A stretch of DNA of 64,000 bases, taken from the NCBI GenBank assembly GCA_029960045.1, contig JASCOV010000009.1, forward strand, positions 1-64,000, written 5' to 3'. Made by a program: the position numbers and the translations under genes. Within the stretch, counting starts at the first letter, position 1. Each line of letters begins with the position of its first letter. The notes beneath the pieces are model-generated. The model searched no databases. It saw only the letters and a program-made list of their open reading frames with translations, and was not told where the DNA came from. This DNA comes from Flavobacteriaceae bacterium PS02293 (GTDB lineage Bacteria; Bacteroidota; Bacteroidia; Flavobacteriales; Weeksellaceae). This document shows positions 8,916 through 17,459 of this stretch, one piece after another.

Positions 8916-9803
8916 TTGGATAAAAATTTCATTCAGCGTACAATTTCCGGAATCGTTTATGTTTTGGTTATTGCTATATGCACCACTCCGCTAGGAGAAA
9001 ATCTCTTTGGCAGTTTCTTGCCACAAGTCAAACAGCAGTATCTTTTTTACGGATTAATTACCTTTTTTTTGGTCGTTGGTCTTTATGAATGTATCAAAAT
9101 AATGAAGTTTGATAACAGCATTTACAAATGGGCTGTTTTTCCTGTTGCAGCAATTGTTTATTATCGATTTACGCAACGGTTTTTCCATCACGATTTTCTT
9201 AATAGTTATAGCATCAATAATTATCTCAGTGAGATTCTTGCTTTGGGATTAATTGTAATTGCTGTAGTTACACTTTTCAAATATTCCAGAGAACTTTACT
9301 TCGAAAACGGTAAACTGATTTTTACCGTCGTTTATGTAACTTTACCTTTCGCATTTTCATTAGGCTTACCAAAATTCAGCACAATGGATTCAAGCAAAAG
9401 TTTTACATTAGAAGTTTTCATGCTTTTTGTCTTAATCTGGAGTAGTGATACATTTGCTTATCTCACGGGTAAATTCTTCGGAAAACATAAGATGGCACCG
9501 AGGATTTCTCCAAAAAAAACCTGGGAAGGATTTGCCGGCGGTGTTGTTCTCACATTGATTTTGGGATTCTTCGTGGAACAATATTTTCCGGATCTCAAAG
9601 GAAACTGGATGGTTGTTGGTTTCTTAGTTTCTGTCTTCGCTCCGTTGGGAGATTTGGTGGAAAGTCAGTTAAAACGTAGTTTTGCAGTTAAAGATAGCGG
9701 AAATATTATGCCTGGTCACGGCGGTGTTCTTGATAGGCTTGATAGCTTTATCATTTGCGTTCCGGTGATCTATTTATATTTTATCTTAGAAAAATTAGTC
9801 TAA
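8916..9803 (+). CDS. cdsA: phosphatidate cytidylyltransferase
   Basis: A 295-residue multi-spanning membrane enzyme making CDP-diacylglycerol from phosphatidate and CTP, the branch point to all phospholipids. About eight hydrophobic helices are visible. The CDP-alcohol signature appears as SPKKTWEGFAGG (about 202-213) and, near the end, the conserved block with GDLVESQLKRSFAVKDSG followed by PGHGGVLDRLDS. Translation probably starts at TTG 8916, because no ATG occurs in frame before the conserved region. It lies 9 bases after the LUD gene and 4 before psd. Confidence 0.93.
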   Translation: MDKNFIQRTISGIVYVLVIAICTTPLGENLFGSFLPQVKQQYLFYGLITFFLVVGLYECIKIMKFDNSIYKWAVFPVAAIVYYRFTQRFFHHDFLNSYSINNYLSEILALGLIVIAVVTLFKYSRELYFENGKLIFTVVYVTLPFAFSLGLPKFSTMDSSKSFTLEVFMLFVLIWSSDTFAYLTGKFFGKHKMAPRISPKKTWEGFAGGVVLTLILGFFVEQYFPDLKGNWMVVGFLVSVFAPLGDLVESQLKRSFAVKDSGNIMPGHGGVLDRLDSFIICVPVIYLYFILEKLV

Positions 9804-9807
9804 TTAT

Positions 9808-10461
9808 ATGAAACTACATAAAGAATCAAAAGGAACTTTGATTGTTGCAATATTGTTTATTGCATTTATTGGAACGATATCCATTTATTATTTACAATTA
9901 TGGTCATTGGTAATCCTCATTCCATTATTGGTAATGTTAGGATTGATTTTCTGGTTTTTCCGAGTTCCAACAAGAGCAATTCTGGATCATACAGAAAACG
10001 TAATTGCACCGGTTGATGGTAAAGTTGTGATGATAAAAGAAGTAATCGAGGATGAATTTATTAAAGATAAATGTATTCAGGTTTCGATTTTTATGTCACC
10101 GCTGAATGTCCACATTTGCCGTTATCCGGTAAGTGGCGATGTGATTTATAAAAAATATCATCCAGGGAAATACTTAGTTGCTTGGCACGAGAAATCTTCA
10201 ACTGAAAATGAAAGAACAACAGTTGCTGTGAAAAGTTTAACAAATCATCAAGTCGTTTTTCGCCAGATTGCAGGTTATGTGGCGAGAAGAATTGTTTTCT
10301 ATTGTAATGTTCAGGACGAGGCAAAAGCTGGTCACGAATTTGGTTTTATTAAATTTGGTTCCAGAATGGACGTTTTTCTTCCATTAGACACAGAAATTCT
10401 TTGTAAGATTGGAGACAAGACAAAAGGTGGACTAGACATCATTGCAAGAATGAGAGATTAA
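9808..10461 (+). CDS. psd: phosphatidylserine decarboxylase, short form
   Basis: A 217-residue short-type (archaeal/Bacteroidota-like) phosphatidylserine decarboxylase, the last step of phosphatidylethanolamine synthesis. The N-terminus is a hydrophobic hairpin (about 10-55). Then come VIAPVDGKVV, FMSPLNVHICRYPVSG, and near residue 180 FIKFGSRMDVFLP, where cleavage before the Ser of G-S makes the pyruvoyl prosthetic group. Four bases separate it from cdsA, so substrate supply and use are in one operon; a terminator follows. No pssA is present in the window. Confidence 0.93.
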   Translation: MKLHKESKGTLIVAILFIAFIGTISIYYLQLWSLVILIPLLVMLGLIFWFFRVPTRAILDHTENVIAPVDGKVVMIKEVIEDEFIKDKCIQVSIFMSPLNVHICRYPVSGDVIYKKYHPGKYLVAWHEKSSTENERTTVAVKSLTNHQVVFRQIAGYVARRIVFYCNVQDEAKAGHEFGFIKFGSRMDVFLPLDTEILCKIGDKTKGGLDIIARMRD

Positions 10462-10484
10462 TTTCTCATCCATATAAAATTTAA

Positions 10485-10515
10485 AAGAGGCTTATTATTA
10501 AGTCTCTTTTTTTTG
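10485..10515 (+). terminator. terminator after psd
   Basis: AAGAGGCTTA (10485-10494) pairs with TAAGTCTCTT (10499-10508), including one G-U pair, followed by a run of eight T. Confidence 0.75.
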
Positions 10516-10595
10516 TTTAATCCTAAGAATTGACGGTTTGGTCGGAATTTTTTACCATTCGGACTACTATTTTTTTAATTAAGGTTTCATCGATA

Positions 10596-10603
10596 TAATT
10601 TTG
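10596..10603 (+). promoter_or_regulatory. putative promoter -7 box for the secreted hydrolase
   Basis: TAATTTTG matches TAnnTTTG and ends 23 bases before the ATG at 10627. Confidence 0.5.
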
Positions 10604-10626
10604 AAGCATAATTAAAAATCAAAACA

Positions 10627-11421
10627 ATGAAAACATCAGTATTCTTCTCGTTCTTCTTAATCTTACTATCAATTTTTTCAAAAGCTCAAATGGATGACAA
10701 ATTCTATCAGCCAAAGAAAGAAATGAAACCTTTAGAATTCAAAAACATCGAAAATATCGGTTTGCCAGTTGAAAATGATACCATTACAGCAGTTGTTTTA
10801 AAACCTGAATCAAAATCAATCAAGAAAACAATTGTATTTTTCCACGGTGCTGCAGGTAATATCTCGACTTACCAATACATCACAAAACCATTAGTGGAAG
10901 ATGGATTCCAAGTCGTAATGGTTGATATAAGAGGCTATGGAAAGTCAACCGGAAAACCAACTCATTTGAATGTGGCAGAAGATGGTCAAAAAATGTTTGA
11001 TTATCTATTGACCAGAAAAGATATTCAAAACACCAAAATCTATCTGTATGGCGCTTCTTTAGGTTCTCAGATTGCAACGCATTTGGCAAAAGAAAATCCG
11101 GCAAAAATTTCAGGATTGATTGTGGATGGTGGAATGTCATCCTTTACAGATATCGCAATTCATTTTTCGCCGCAGTATAAAGAAATAATTGAGAAAGCGT
11201 TGGTTTCTCCTTACTCTGCAAAAGAAGATGTCAAAACATTGAACAGTATTCCTAAGTTATTCATTTACAGTAAGGGGGACTCTACAGTTCCATTTGAGCA
11301 AGGACAATTAATTTATGCAAATGCACCAGAACCAAAACAGTTTATTGAATATTCAGGAGAGCATCTTCAGGCAATGGTTGTAGATAGAGATCCTATTATA
11401 AAAGCCATTGAGAAATTGTAA
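10627..11421 (+). CDS. exported alpha/beta hydrolase
   Basis: A 264-residue alpha/beta-hydrolase with a cleavable signal peptide (about 1-20, ending SKAQ). The oxyanion segment FFHGAAGN (about 75-82), nucleophile elbow GASLGSQ (Ser near 143), acid in YSKGDSTVP and histidine in SGEHLQ are all present. The sequence resembles BAAT/dienelactone-type and bem46-like hydrolases, so an esterase or peptidase acting in the periplasm is likely. Substrate cannot be told. The gene is monocistronic, with its own promoter and a bidirectional terminator shared with the convergent gene. Confidence 0.8.
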   Translation: MKTSVFFSFFLILLSIFSKAQMDDKFYQPKKEMKPLEFKNIENIGLPVENDTITAVVLKPESKSIKKTIVFFHGAAGNISTYQYITKPLVEDGFQVVMVDIRGYGKSTGKPTHLNVAEDGQKMFDYLLTRKDIQNTKIYLYGASLGSQIATHLAKENPAKISGLIVDGGMSSFTDIAIHFSPQYKEIIEKALVSPYSAKEDVKTLNSIPKLFIYSKGDSTVPFEQGQLIYANAPEPKQFIEYSGEHLQAMVVDRDPIIKAIEKL

Positions 11422-11425
11422 TAAA

Positions 11426-11454
11426 AAAGGGAAGATTAATAATGTCTTCCCTTT
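11426..11454. terminator. bidirectional terminator between convergent genes
   Basis: AAAGGGAAGA (11426-11435) pairs perfectly with TCTTCCCTTT (11445-11454). A and T tracts on either side suit both strands. Confidence 0.75.
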
Positions 11455-11466
11455 CAATTTTAATAT

Positions 11467-12855
11467 TTAATATTTAATCATCAAATTTCCACTTCCTTTG
11501 ATACGGTACAAGCCTCCTTTTGGTAATTTATGTTCGGCTTGCGCTAGCATCTCACTATCAAAAACGGGACAACCTTCTATAATTGCAGGCGTAATCTCTG
11601 ATGCTTGTTTTATAATATGAAGTTTTTCGGATGTATTTTGTTTGCCTGATAGGTCAGCACGACTAATTGTTTTCAAAACACCATTAGCATCTGCGACTAC
11701 AATTCTGTCATTCGGATCTGTACTGATATAATTTGGACGTTGAGAAATTTGCAAAGTTTGCCAACCTGAAAGTGTTCCATAACCTAAAGCATCAATACGA
11801 ACACCTCCTAAGATAAGATCCAGTCTTTGAGTAGGATTTCTGTAAAATGCATCTACATTAGGATCTGCACCAAATGACCAGTTTCCTCTTTCGTCCATAA
11901 TAGCCCGATAGTTGTTTGCTGCAATACTGGCAGCACTTCCATCATTGTTAGCACCCGAAGTCCCAAACCAGATTTCACCTCCAGCAGAAGTGTATTTCCC
12001 AGTTCTTAAAACAATTCCAGCGCGCTGCTGAGTCAAAATATTGACTAATCCCAAACTGGAGCTTGATGTCGTAGTATGACCTTCGAAAGCAGTAATAGAA
12101 GTTCCATTTGGTCTGGCTGTTCTGCTCCCAATACTGCCGCCGGATATGATATTACGATGAACGATAGCCTGTGCATTATTATCAGTAGCCAAACTGTAAT
12201 TGACATCCAGATCTGTATTAGCCTGAAAAGTCAACTTGTCATCCAATTGTCTTCCAAACAAAAATGAATCTGAAGGAGAATAACCAAAACCAATTCTCCC
12301 GCCGGTTGTTACAATAATATCATCCAAAACCTGAATGTTATTTGGAGCACCATTGGTTGGGTTATCTTTTGCGGCATCAACATGAAAAGTTCCAATACCT
12401 TGGTTGGTTCCTACAGCAACATTTCCTTTTTGATAAATATTTTGGGTATTAAGTGTAGCTTCAGCACTTGTATTTCGTACAAACCAAGGTTCGGTTCCGC
12501 TCCCGCCACTTCCTGTACCTTTCGCTTTTTGCCATAATACACCATCGAAATAATAATATCCTGGAGCATCGACAAAAGTTCTAGGTATATTGGTATCTCC
12601 ACCAGATATATCTGTAATATAAACCAGAGCAGCAGTCTGATCTGTTCCATAAGCAGCAGTGTTAGCCGTCAATTCTGCTCTCGTAAGACGTGGGGCTTGC
12701 AATCCAATAAATTGGGGATTATCTACAATATTTCCAGAAGAATCCCTGGTTACACTTACATCCAAAGTAGTTTTAGGCTTGTCTGTATTGATGCCTACTT
12801 GACCATAGGCAAATCCCAATGATATGAAAGCAATGGATGAATAAATTTTTTTCAT
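11467..12855 (-). CDS. exported tail-fibre-like surface protein
   Basis: A 462-residue exported protein with a signal peptide ending before QVGINTDKPKTTLDV, a start I have seen in many Chryseobacterium surface proteins. A glycine/serine linker (KGTGSGGSGTEP near 115) separates an N-terminal domain with APGYYYFDGVLWQK from a long beta-rich region with repeated turns such as GRIGFGYSPSDS and GEIWFGTSGANNDG, resembling trimeric fibre or beta-helix repeats. The C-terminal 70 residues form a separate compact part. No type IX sorting domain is seen. It has its own promoter. Function is unknown; an adhesin-like role is a guess from the composition. Confidence 0.65.
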   Translation of the reverse strand: MKKIYSSIAFISLGFAYGQVGINTDKPKTTLDVSVTRDSSGNIVDNPQFIGLQAPRLTRAELTANTAAYGTDQTAALVYITDISGGDTNIPRTFVDAPGYYYFDGVLWQKAKGTGSGGSGTEPWFVRNTSAEATLNTQNIYQKGNVAVGTNQGIGTFHVDAAKDNPTNGAPNNIQVLDDIIVTTGGRIGFGYSPSDSFLFGRQLDDKLTFQANTDLDVNYSLATDNNAQAIVHRNIISGGSIGSRTARPNGTSITAFEGHTTTSSSSLGLVNILTQQRAGIVLRTGKYTSAGGEIWFGTSGANNDGSAASIAANNYRAIMDERGNWSFGADPNVDAFYRNPTQRLDLILGGVRIDALGYGTLSGWQTLQISQRPNYISTDPNDRIVVADANGVLKTISRADLSGKQNTSEKLHIIKQASEITPAIIEGCPVFDSEMLAQAEHKLPKGGLYRIKGSGNLMIKY

Positions 12856-12874
12856 TTTTGTGTTTTAATTACTG

Positions 12875-12882
12875 CAAATATA
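12875..12882 (-). promoter_or_regulatory. putative promoter -7 box for the tail-fibre-like gene
   Basis: On the minus strand this reads TATATTTG, an exact TAnnTTTG match, 19 bases before the ATG at 12855. A TTTG roughly 17-20 bases further upstream could be the -33 element. Confidence 0.6.
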
Positions 12883-12915
12883 TAATATTTTTAAAAATCA
12901 AATATTATATTAAAA

Positions 12916-12950
12916 AAAATAACCTTTGTTGTTTTTACAAAGGTTATTTT
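12916..12950 (-). terminator. terminator after the DoxX gene
   Basis: The 14-bp arms 12916-12929 (AAAATAACCTTTGT) and 12937-12950 pair perfectly, and the minus strand continues into a T run. It separates the DoxX gene from the promoter at 12875. Confidence 0.75.
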
Positions 12951-13010
12951 TAATTTAAATAAGTTTTTATTTTTACATTAATGATAAAAATATATTTGTA
13001 TGTTTTATAA

Positions 13011-13388
13011 TTAACTCAACAAAACCTCATATTTTTTTCGATTATCTATTAATATCCATAAATTGATTACCGCACAAACCAGACTTATTGTAATTCCTAC
13101 TGTCGTTGGATATTTCAATAAGTTATGAAGAACGATACCGACCATTACCGGCAATATCACAATTGCGCCCAAAGCTCTGGTTTTTGGAAAGATAAATAAT
13201 AGGCCACCAACCACTTCTACTGCACCAACTAATGGCATTAGCCAGCTAAGTTCGGTAAATGCTGCATATATTTTCTGCATTGCTTCATCTGGTTTTGGTA
13301 CTGGATTGTAATGAAAGAACTTGTCCAATCCGGCATTTATAAACATCAATCCGAAAAGCAGACATAAGATAAATTTAACGTATTTCAT
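13011..13388 (-). CDS. DoxX family membrane protein
   Basis: A 125-residue protein with four predicted helices (about 4-20, 48-66, 72-90, 96-114). The first ends in GLMFINAGLDKFFH and the second contains VGAVEVVGGLLFIFP, both typical of DoxX proteins. These small inner-membrane proteins have been linked to redox balance and quinone-related electron transfer in other bacteria, but the biochemical role here is unknown. The gene is monocistronic, with an exact -7 box 16 bases upstream and a strong terminator downstream. Confidence 0.8.
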   Translation of the reverse strand: MKYVKFILCLLFGLMFINAGLDKFFHYNPVPKPDEAMQKIYAAFTELSWLMPLVGAVEVVGGLLFIFPKTRALGAIVILPVMVGIVLHNLLKYPTTVGITISLVCAVINLWILIDNRKKYEVLLS

Positions 13389-13404
13389 AATAAATTGATT
13401 TTAT

Positions 13405-13412
13405 CAAATTTA
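13405..13412 (-). promoter_or_regulatory. putative promoter -7 box for the DoxX gene
   Basis: Reads TAAATTTG on the minus strand, an exact match, 16 bases before the start codon. Confidence 0.55.
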
Positions 13413-13465
13413 AAATAAAATTTAATTCGGTGTATAATTTTTAAAGAAATCGAAATTTTATTAAA

Positions 13466-13492
13466 AAAGCCTCAGTAAAATACTGAGGCTTT
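13466..13492 (-). terminator. terminator after lon
   Basis: AAAGCCTCAGTA (13466-13477) pairs perfectly with TACTGAGGCTTT (13481-13492); the minus strand continues into TTTTTT. Confidence 0.8.
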
Positions 13493-13515
13493 GCTATATT
13501 TTAATAGAGATATTA

Positions 13516-15918
13516 TTACACCAATGCAATATTAATCACATCTGTCATATTAGTCACATAATTGACTTTCAAATGTTTCAGATAATCTTTTTTTATTTCC
13601 TCTACATCTTTTCTGTTCGCTTCACAAAGAATGACTTCTTTAATTCCCGCTCTTGTTGCAGCGAGTAATTTCTCTTTGATTCCGCCAACCGGAAGCACTT
13701 TTCCACGAAGAGTGATTTCACCTGTCATTGCCAAATGTGGTTTCACTTTGATGTTTTTATAGCTGGAAACCATAGATGTCAACATTGCGATTCCTGCAGA
13801 TGGTCCATCTTTAGGCGTCGCACCTTCTGGAACGTGAACGTGGATATTTTTCTTCTCGATATCTTCTTCAGAAATTCCTAATTCTTCATAATGTGCCTTG
13901 ATGAACTCTAATGCGATTGTTGCAGATTCTTTCATCACATTTCCAAGGTTTCCTGTCATTGTCAAACCACCTTTTCCTTTGGAAAGAATACTTTCGATGA
14001 ACAAAATATCACCTCCGACACTTGTCCAGGCTAATCCCGTTACAACTCCTGGAACATCGGTGATTTCTGCTAATGTTTTAGGTCTTGGAACACCAAGAAT
14101 CTCATCAATTTTTTCGATAGAAATTTTCGGATTAAACTCTTTTTCCATTGCGATTTGCAAAGCAACCCAACGGGCAACACCAGCGATTTTTTTCTCCAAA
14201 GATCTTACACCACTTTCGGAAGTATGAGCATCAATGATATGTTTAAGTTCAGGATTTCCAAGTTTTAGATATTTGGCATCCAAACCATTTTCACGCAATT
14301 GTTTTTTAACTAAATGTCGTTTTGCTATTTCAATCTTTTCCTCCAAAGTGTAGCCGGCAATGCTGATGATCTCCATTCTGTCCAAAAGAGGACGTTGAAC
14401 AGAGGAAAGCGAATTGGCTGTTGCGATGAACATTACTTTAGATAAATCATAACCTAATTCCAGGAAATTATCATAGAAATTATTATTCTGTTCAGGATCA
14501 AGAACTTCCAGTAAAGCTGAACTTGGATCACCGTGAGCACCTTGTCCTAGCTTGTCAATCTCATCAAGAACAATTACAGGATTTGAAGTTCCAGATTTTT
14601 TGATGGATTGAAGGATTCTTCCTGCCATCGCACCAATGTAAGTTTTTCTGTGACCACGGATTTCACTTTCGTCGTGTAATCCACCAAGAGAAACCCTCAC
14701 ATATTTTCTGCCTAAGGCATCTGCAACAGATTTTCCAAGCGAAGTTTTCCCAACTCCCGGAGGACCAACCAAACATAAGATCGGCGACTTCATATCGTTT
14801 TTAAGTTTCAGAACTGCAATATGTTCCAAAATTCTTTTCTTAATATCTTCTAATCCAAAATGTTCTTTATCCAAAAGCTTTTCTGCTTTGTTCAAATCAA
14901 AAGCATCTTTGGAATAATGTTCCCATGGAAGATCTGTAAAAAAGTCCAGATAATTACGCTGAACGTTATAATCCGGAGAACTGGAGTGTTGTCTGGAAAG
15001 TCTTTGTAATTCTTTTTCGAAGTGTTTTTCTACTTCATCGCTCCACTTTAATTTAGCTGCTTTTTTTCTGAATTCGTCAGCGTCAGATTCTGCACCGCCT
15101 CCCAATTCTTCCTGGATGGTACGGATTTGTTGATTCAGAAAATATTCGCGTTGTTGTTTGTCTAGATCTTTGCTTGTTTTCTGATGGATTTGGCTTTTCA
15201 GTTCCAGATGGCGGAAATCGTCGTGCATCATCTCGTAAAGATCATTTGCACGTCCAATCAAGGTTTTATCTTCCAGCAAGCTTTGTTTTTTGCTCAAAGA
15301 AAAATTACCATTTGCAGAAACGAAATTCAAAAGATCCTCTTGTTCTTCGATATTTTTAATAGCAAATTGCGCTGCATTCGGAATATTAGGATCGATGTTG
15401 ATTATCTTTTCCGCTAAATCTTTGATGTTGTCCATCAATGCCGAAAATCCCTCTTTATCTTTCGGCTGCGTGTCTTTTTGTTTTGTAATTTCTGCAAGGA
15501 AATAAGGATCATTGGAAACAAATTTCTTAATCTTAAACCTTTGAACGCCTCTTGTGATAGCTGTAATATTTCCTTCCGGAAGTGTAATTATCTTAAGAAT
15601 CTTCGCTAAAGTCCCGAAAACGTAAAGTCCACTTTCTGTTGGATTTTCTTCGTTCGGATTTTTCTGGCTGATGATTCCAACCAGTTTATTTTCTCTTTGA
15701 GCTTCTTCCAAAAGTTTTTTTGACCGTTCTCTTCCGGCTGTAATTGGCGTGATCACTTTCGGGAACATTACCATATTTTTTACGGGAAGAATAGGGAAAA
15801 CTGTTTGGGTTTTGTCCGATTCCTGATTACCGAGTTCATCTAAGTTAATCTCTTCAGCTACAATCCCGAAACCTTCGTCAAGAATCTCTTCAAAGTTGAT
15901 ATTATCAAATTCTGTCAT
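13516..15918 (-). CDS. lon: ATP-dependent protease La (Lon)
   Basis: An 800-residue Lon protease of normal length. The N-terminal substrate-recognition domain (about 40-240) begins FPILPVKNMVMFPKVITPIT. A coiled-coil section follows, then the AAA+ module with Walker A GPPGVGKT near residue 385 and Walker B VIVLDEIDKLG, and the protease domain with the catalytic serine in PKDGPSAG (near 705) and lysine further on in the GGIKEKLLAA region. It degrades damaged and regulatory cytosolic proteins. The gene is monocistronic. I find no exact TAnnTTTG upstream, but a perfect 17-bp inverted repeat lies ten bases before the ATG and may be a regulatory site. Confidence 0.97.
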   Translation of the reverse strand: MTEFDNINFEEILDEGFGIVAEEINLDELGNQESDKTQTVFPILPVKNMVMFPKVITPITAGRERSKKLLEEAQRENKLVGIISQKNPNEENPTESGLYVFGTLAKILKIITLPEGNITAITRGVQRFKIKKFVSNDPYFLAEITKQKDTQPKDKEGFSALMDNIKDLAEKIINIDPNIPNAAQFAIKNIEEQEDLLNFVSANGNFSLSKKQSLLEDKTLIGRANDLYEMMHDDFRHLELKSQIHQKTSKDLDKQQREYFLNQQIRTIQEELGGGAESDADEFRKKAAKLKWSDEVEKHFEKELQRLSRQHSSSPDYNVQRNYLDFFTDLPWEHYSKDAFDLNKAEKLLDKEHFGLEDIKKRILEHIAVLKLKNDMKSPILCLVGPPGVGKTSLGKSVADALGRKYVRVSLGGLHDESEIRGHRKTYIGAMAGRILQSIKKSGTSNPVIVLDEIDKLGQGAHGDPSSALLEVLDPEQNNNFYDNFLELGYDLSKVMFIATANSLSSVQRPLLDRMEIISIAGYTLEEKIEIAKRHLVKKQLRENGLDAKYLKLGNPELKHIIDAHTSESGVRSLEKKIAGVARWVALQIAMEKEFNPKISIEKIDEILGVPRPKTLAEITDVPGVVTGLAWTSVGGDILFIESILSKGKGGLTMTGNLGNVMKESATIALEFIKAHYEELGISEEDIEKKNIHVHVPEGATPKDGPSAGIAMLTSMVSSYKNIKVKPHLAMTGEITLRGKVLPVGGIKEKLLAATRAGIKEVILCEANRKDVEEIKKDYLKHLKVNYVTNMTDVINIALV

Positions 15919-15927
15919 AGTATATTG

Positions 15928-15944
15928 AATGACATAATGTCATT
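15928..15944. promoter_or_regulatory. inverted repeat immediately upstream of lon
   Basis: AATGACAT and ATGTCATT flank a single A, a perfect 8-bp-arm palindrome ending ten bases before the lon ATG. It could be an operator or a leader hairpin covering the ribosome-binding region. The binding factor is unknown. Confidence 0.45.
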
Positions 15945-16066
15945 AATCTTAATTGATATAAAAATCATTCCTCTTTTTAATGGAGAAACAATACTGTTTT
16001 AAACGAATCTATAATTTCGCAAGAGATGTGCCATTAGAAAAAGCAATACAATTTGTCAGATAATAG

Positions 16067-16094
16067 AAAACCCTTCCAAATCTGAAAGGGTTTT
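16067..16094 (-). terminator. terminator after the Sdp-like operon
   Basis: AAAACCCTT (16067-16075) pairs with AAGGGTTTT (16086-16094). It lies 27 bases beyond the last gene of the minus-strand operon and separates it from lon. Confidence 0.65.
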
Positions 16095-16120
16095 AAAATT
16101 GTTTAAATCTATATTATAAT

Positions 16121-16567
16121 TCATTTTAGAATGGAATTCCATTTTGAAGATTTAATAAAATCTATAATTTTATTATTGTTGATAATTGATAATGTTACTC
16201 TCTTCCCATCTTTTCTCGTAATACATAATGCTTGTTCAGTATCTAAAATATAACCCAGACCATATTTTTTTGATAAGCTAATACCATAGCCTAAAAAAAT
16301 ATTTGTTTTAACAAACTCAATATTTGATATTTCAGAAAAATGTATACACTTCTTTGGGAACAGAAAGAATTTATATGCTATTTCTGAATCATTAATGTTC
16401 ACTTCTAAATAAAACAATATAAACGAAATCCCTAATGGAATCAGAAGTAATCCCCAATAAATTAATGATTTATCATTCTTTGAATAAGAAATAACTATAA
16501 ACATCAAAAACTGAAAGAAAAAAATTACAGATATCCATTTTGGAAATGTTGCTTTACTACTTACCAT
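16121..16567 (-). CDS. two-helix membrane protein with PH-like domain, candidate immunity protein
   Basis: A 148-residue protein and the last gene of the Sdp-like operon, 10 bases after the SdpB-like gene. Two hydrophobic helices (about 10-28 and 34-54) are followed by a cytosolic domain of some 90 residues with alternating hydrophobic strands (IAYKFFLFPKKCIHFSEISN, YGLGYILDTEQALCITRKDG) and a final helix. That pattern resembles bacterial PH-domain proteins. It is not like the B. subtilis immunity protein SdpI, which has more helices, but its place and membrane location make self-protection a reasonable inference. AT-rich like the rest of the operon. I do not recognise a named family. Confidence 0.6.
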   Translation of the reverse strand: MVSSKATFPKWISVIFFFQFLMFIVISYSKNDKSLIYWGLLLIPLGISFILFYLEVNINDSEIAYKFFLFPKKCIHFSEISNIEFVKTNIFLGYGISLSKKYGLGYILDTEQALCITRKDGKRVTLSIINNNKIIDFIKSSKWNSILK

Positions 16568-16577
16568 ATCATTTTTT

Positions 16578-17459
16578 TTAGATCTTTTTATATGCTGTTA
16601 TTATATTTGTAAAATTCTGATTTATAGTTAAATCTATCTTCCATAAATATAAAATCAAAATCGAAGTCATCGCTAAGGAAAATGTTGTTAAACCGTGACT
16701 AATCATAATTAAGAAATGAAAAAAAACTGCCAAGGTAAATAGTATATATTTATAGTTTGAAGAAAACAATAATGTAATACTTAAAATGATTTCAAAAAAG
16801 ATAACACCCCAATTAATAAAAGTAACAGTAAAATCATTTTTAAATAGAAAACCAAAAATATTTGCTATAAACTCATTCGCCCCAAAAACATTATCATTAA
16901 ACCAATAATAAACAGCCGTACCATTTGACCATTCAGGAGCATATATTTTTGCAATACCAGCATTAAAATACAGTAAGGAAACTTGAAGCGAAATTAAGAA
17001 CATTATAATGTTTGTATTGAGGAGTAAAATTTTTGGAATCTTTAAATCTTTATTTTGTTTCCAACCATTATAACGATTGTCGGTAAGACATATAGGTATG
17101 AGCAGAATTGAAATAACAAGACTGATTTGGTCTCCTCCTTCAATAATTAACATACTGTGAAAAACCGAAAATGTTATTAAAAAATGCAATATACAAGTAA
17201 TTCGTGGATATATACCTAATATAATAATAACCAAAACTATTATTGAAATATAATATGGAATATATATATTGTTAAACCAAGTAAATATATTCAAAAACAT
17301 CAAATCATTATTTAGACTTTTAATTTTTTCAAGTTGATAACTAGGGAATAATTCATTTATATTATTGAATAACAATGTTATAAGAAAACCTAATGCAAGA
17401 ATTGCCCTTGAAAGTGTTAATGAATTTGTATTATAATTTTTCAGTCTCATCTTATTCAA
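16578..17459 (-). CDS. sdpB: SdpB-like HTTM membrane protein
   Basis: A 293-residue protein with about seven to eight transmembrane helices. The opening NTNSLTLSRAILALGFLITLLF and the later helix containing SLLYFNAGIAKIYAPEWSNGTAVYYW fit the HTTM/SdpB family (horizontally transferred transmembrane proteins, related to vitamin-K carboxylase-like folds). In B. subtilis, SdpA and SdpB together are required to mature SdpC into the secreted SDP toxin. It overlaps the SdpA-like gene by 8 bases, so translation is coupled. DoxX-like and other HTTM proteins are the alternatives; the neighbours make SdpB most likely. Confidence 0.75.
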   Translation of the reverse strand: MNKMRLKNYNTNSLTLSRAILALGFLITLLFNNINELFPSYQLEKIKSLNNDLMFLNIFTWFNNIYIPYYISIIVLVIIILGIYPRITCILHFLITFSVFHSMLIIEGGDQISLVISILLIPICLTDNRYNGWKQNKDLKIPKILLLNTNIIMFLISLQVSLLYFNAGIAKIYAPEWSNGTAVYYWFNDNVFGANEFIANIFGFLFKNDFTVTFINWGVIFFEIILSITLLFSSNYKYILFTLAVFFHFLIMISHGLTTFSLAMTSILILYLWKIDLTINQNFTNIITAYKKI

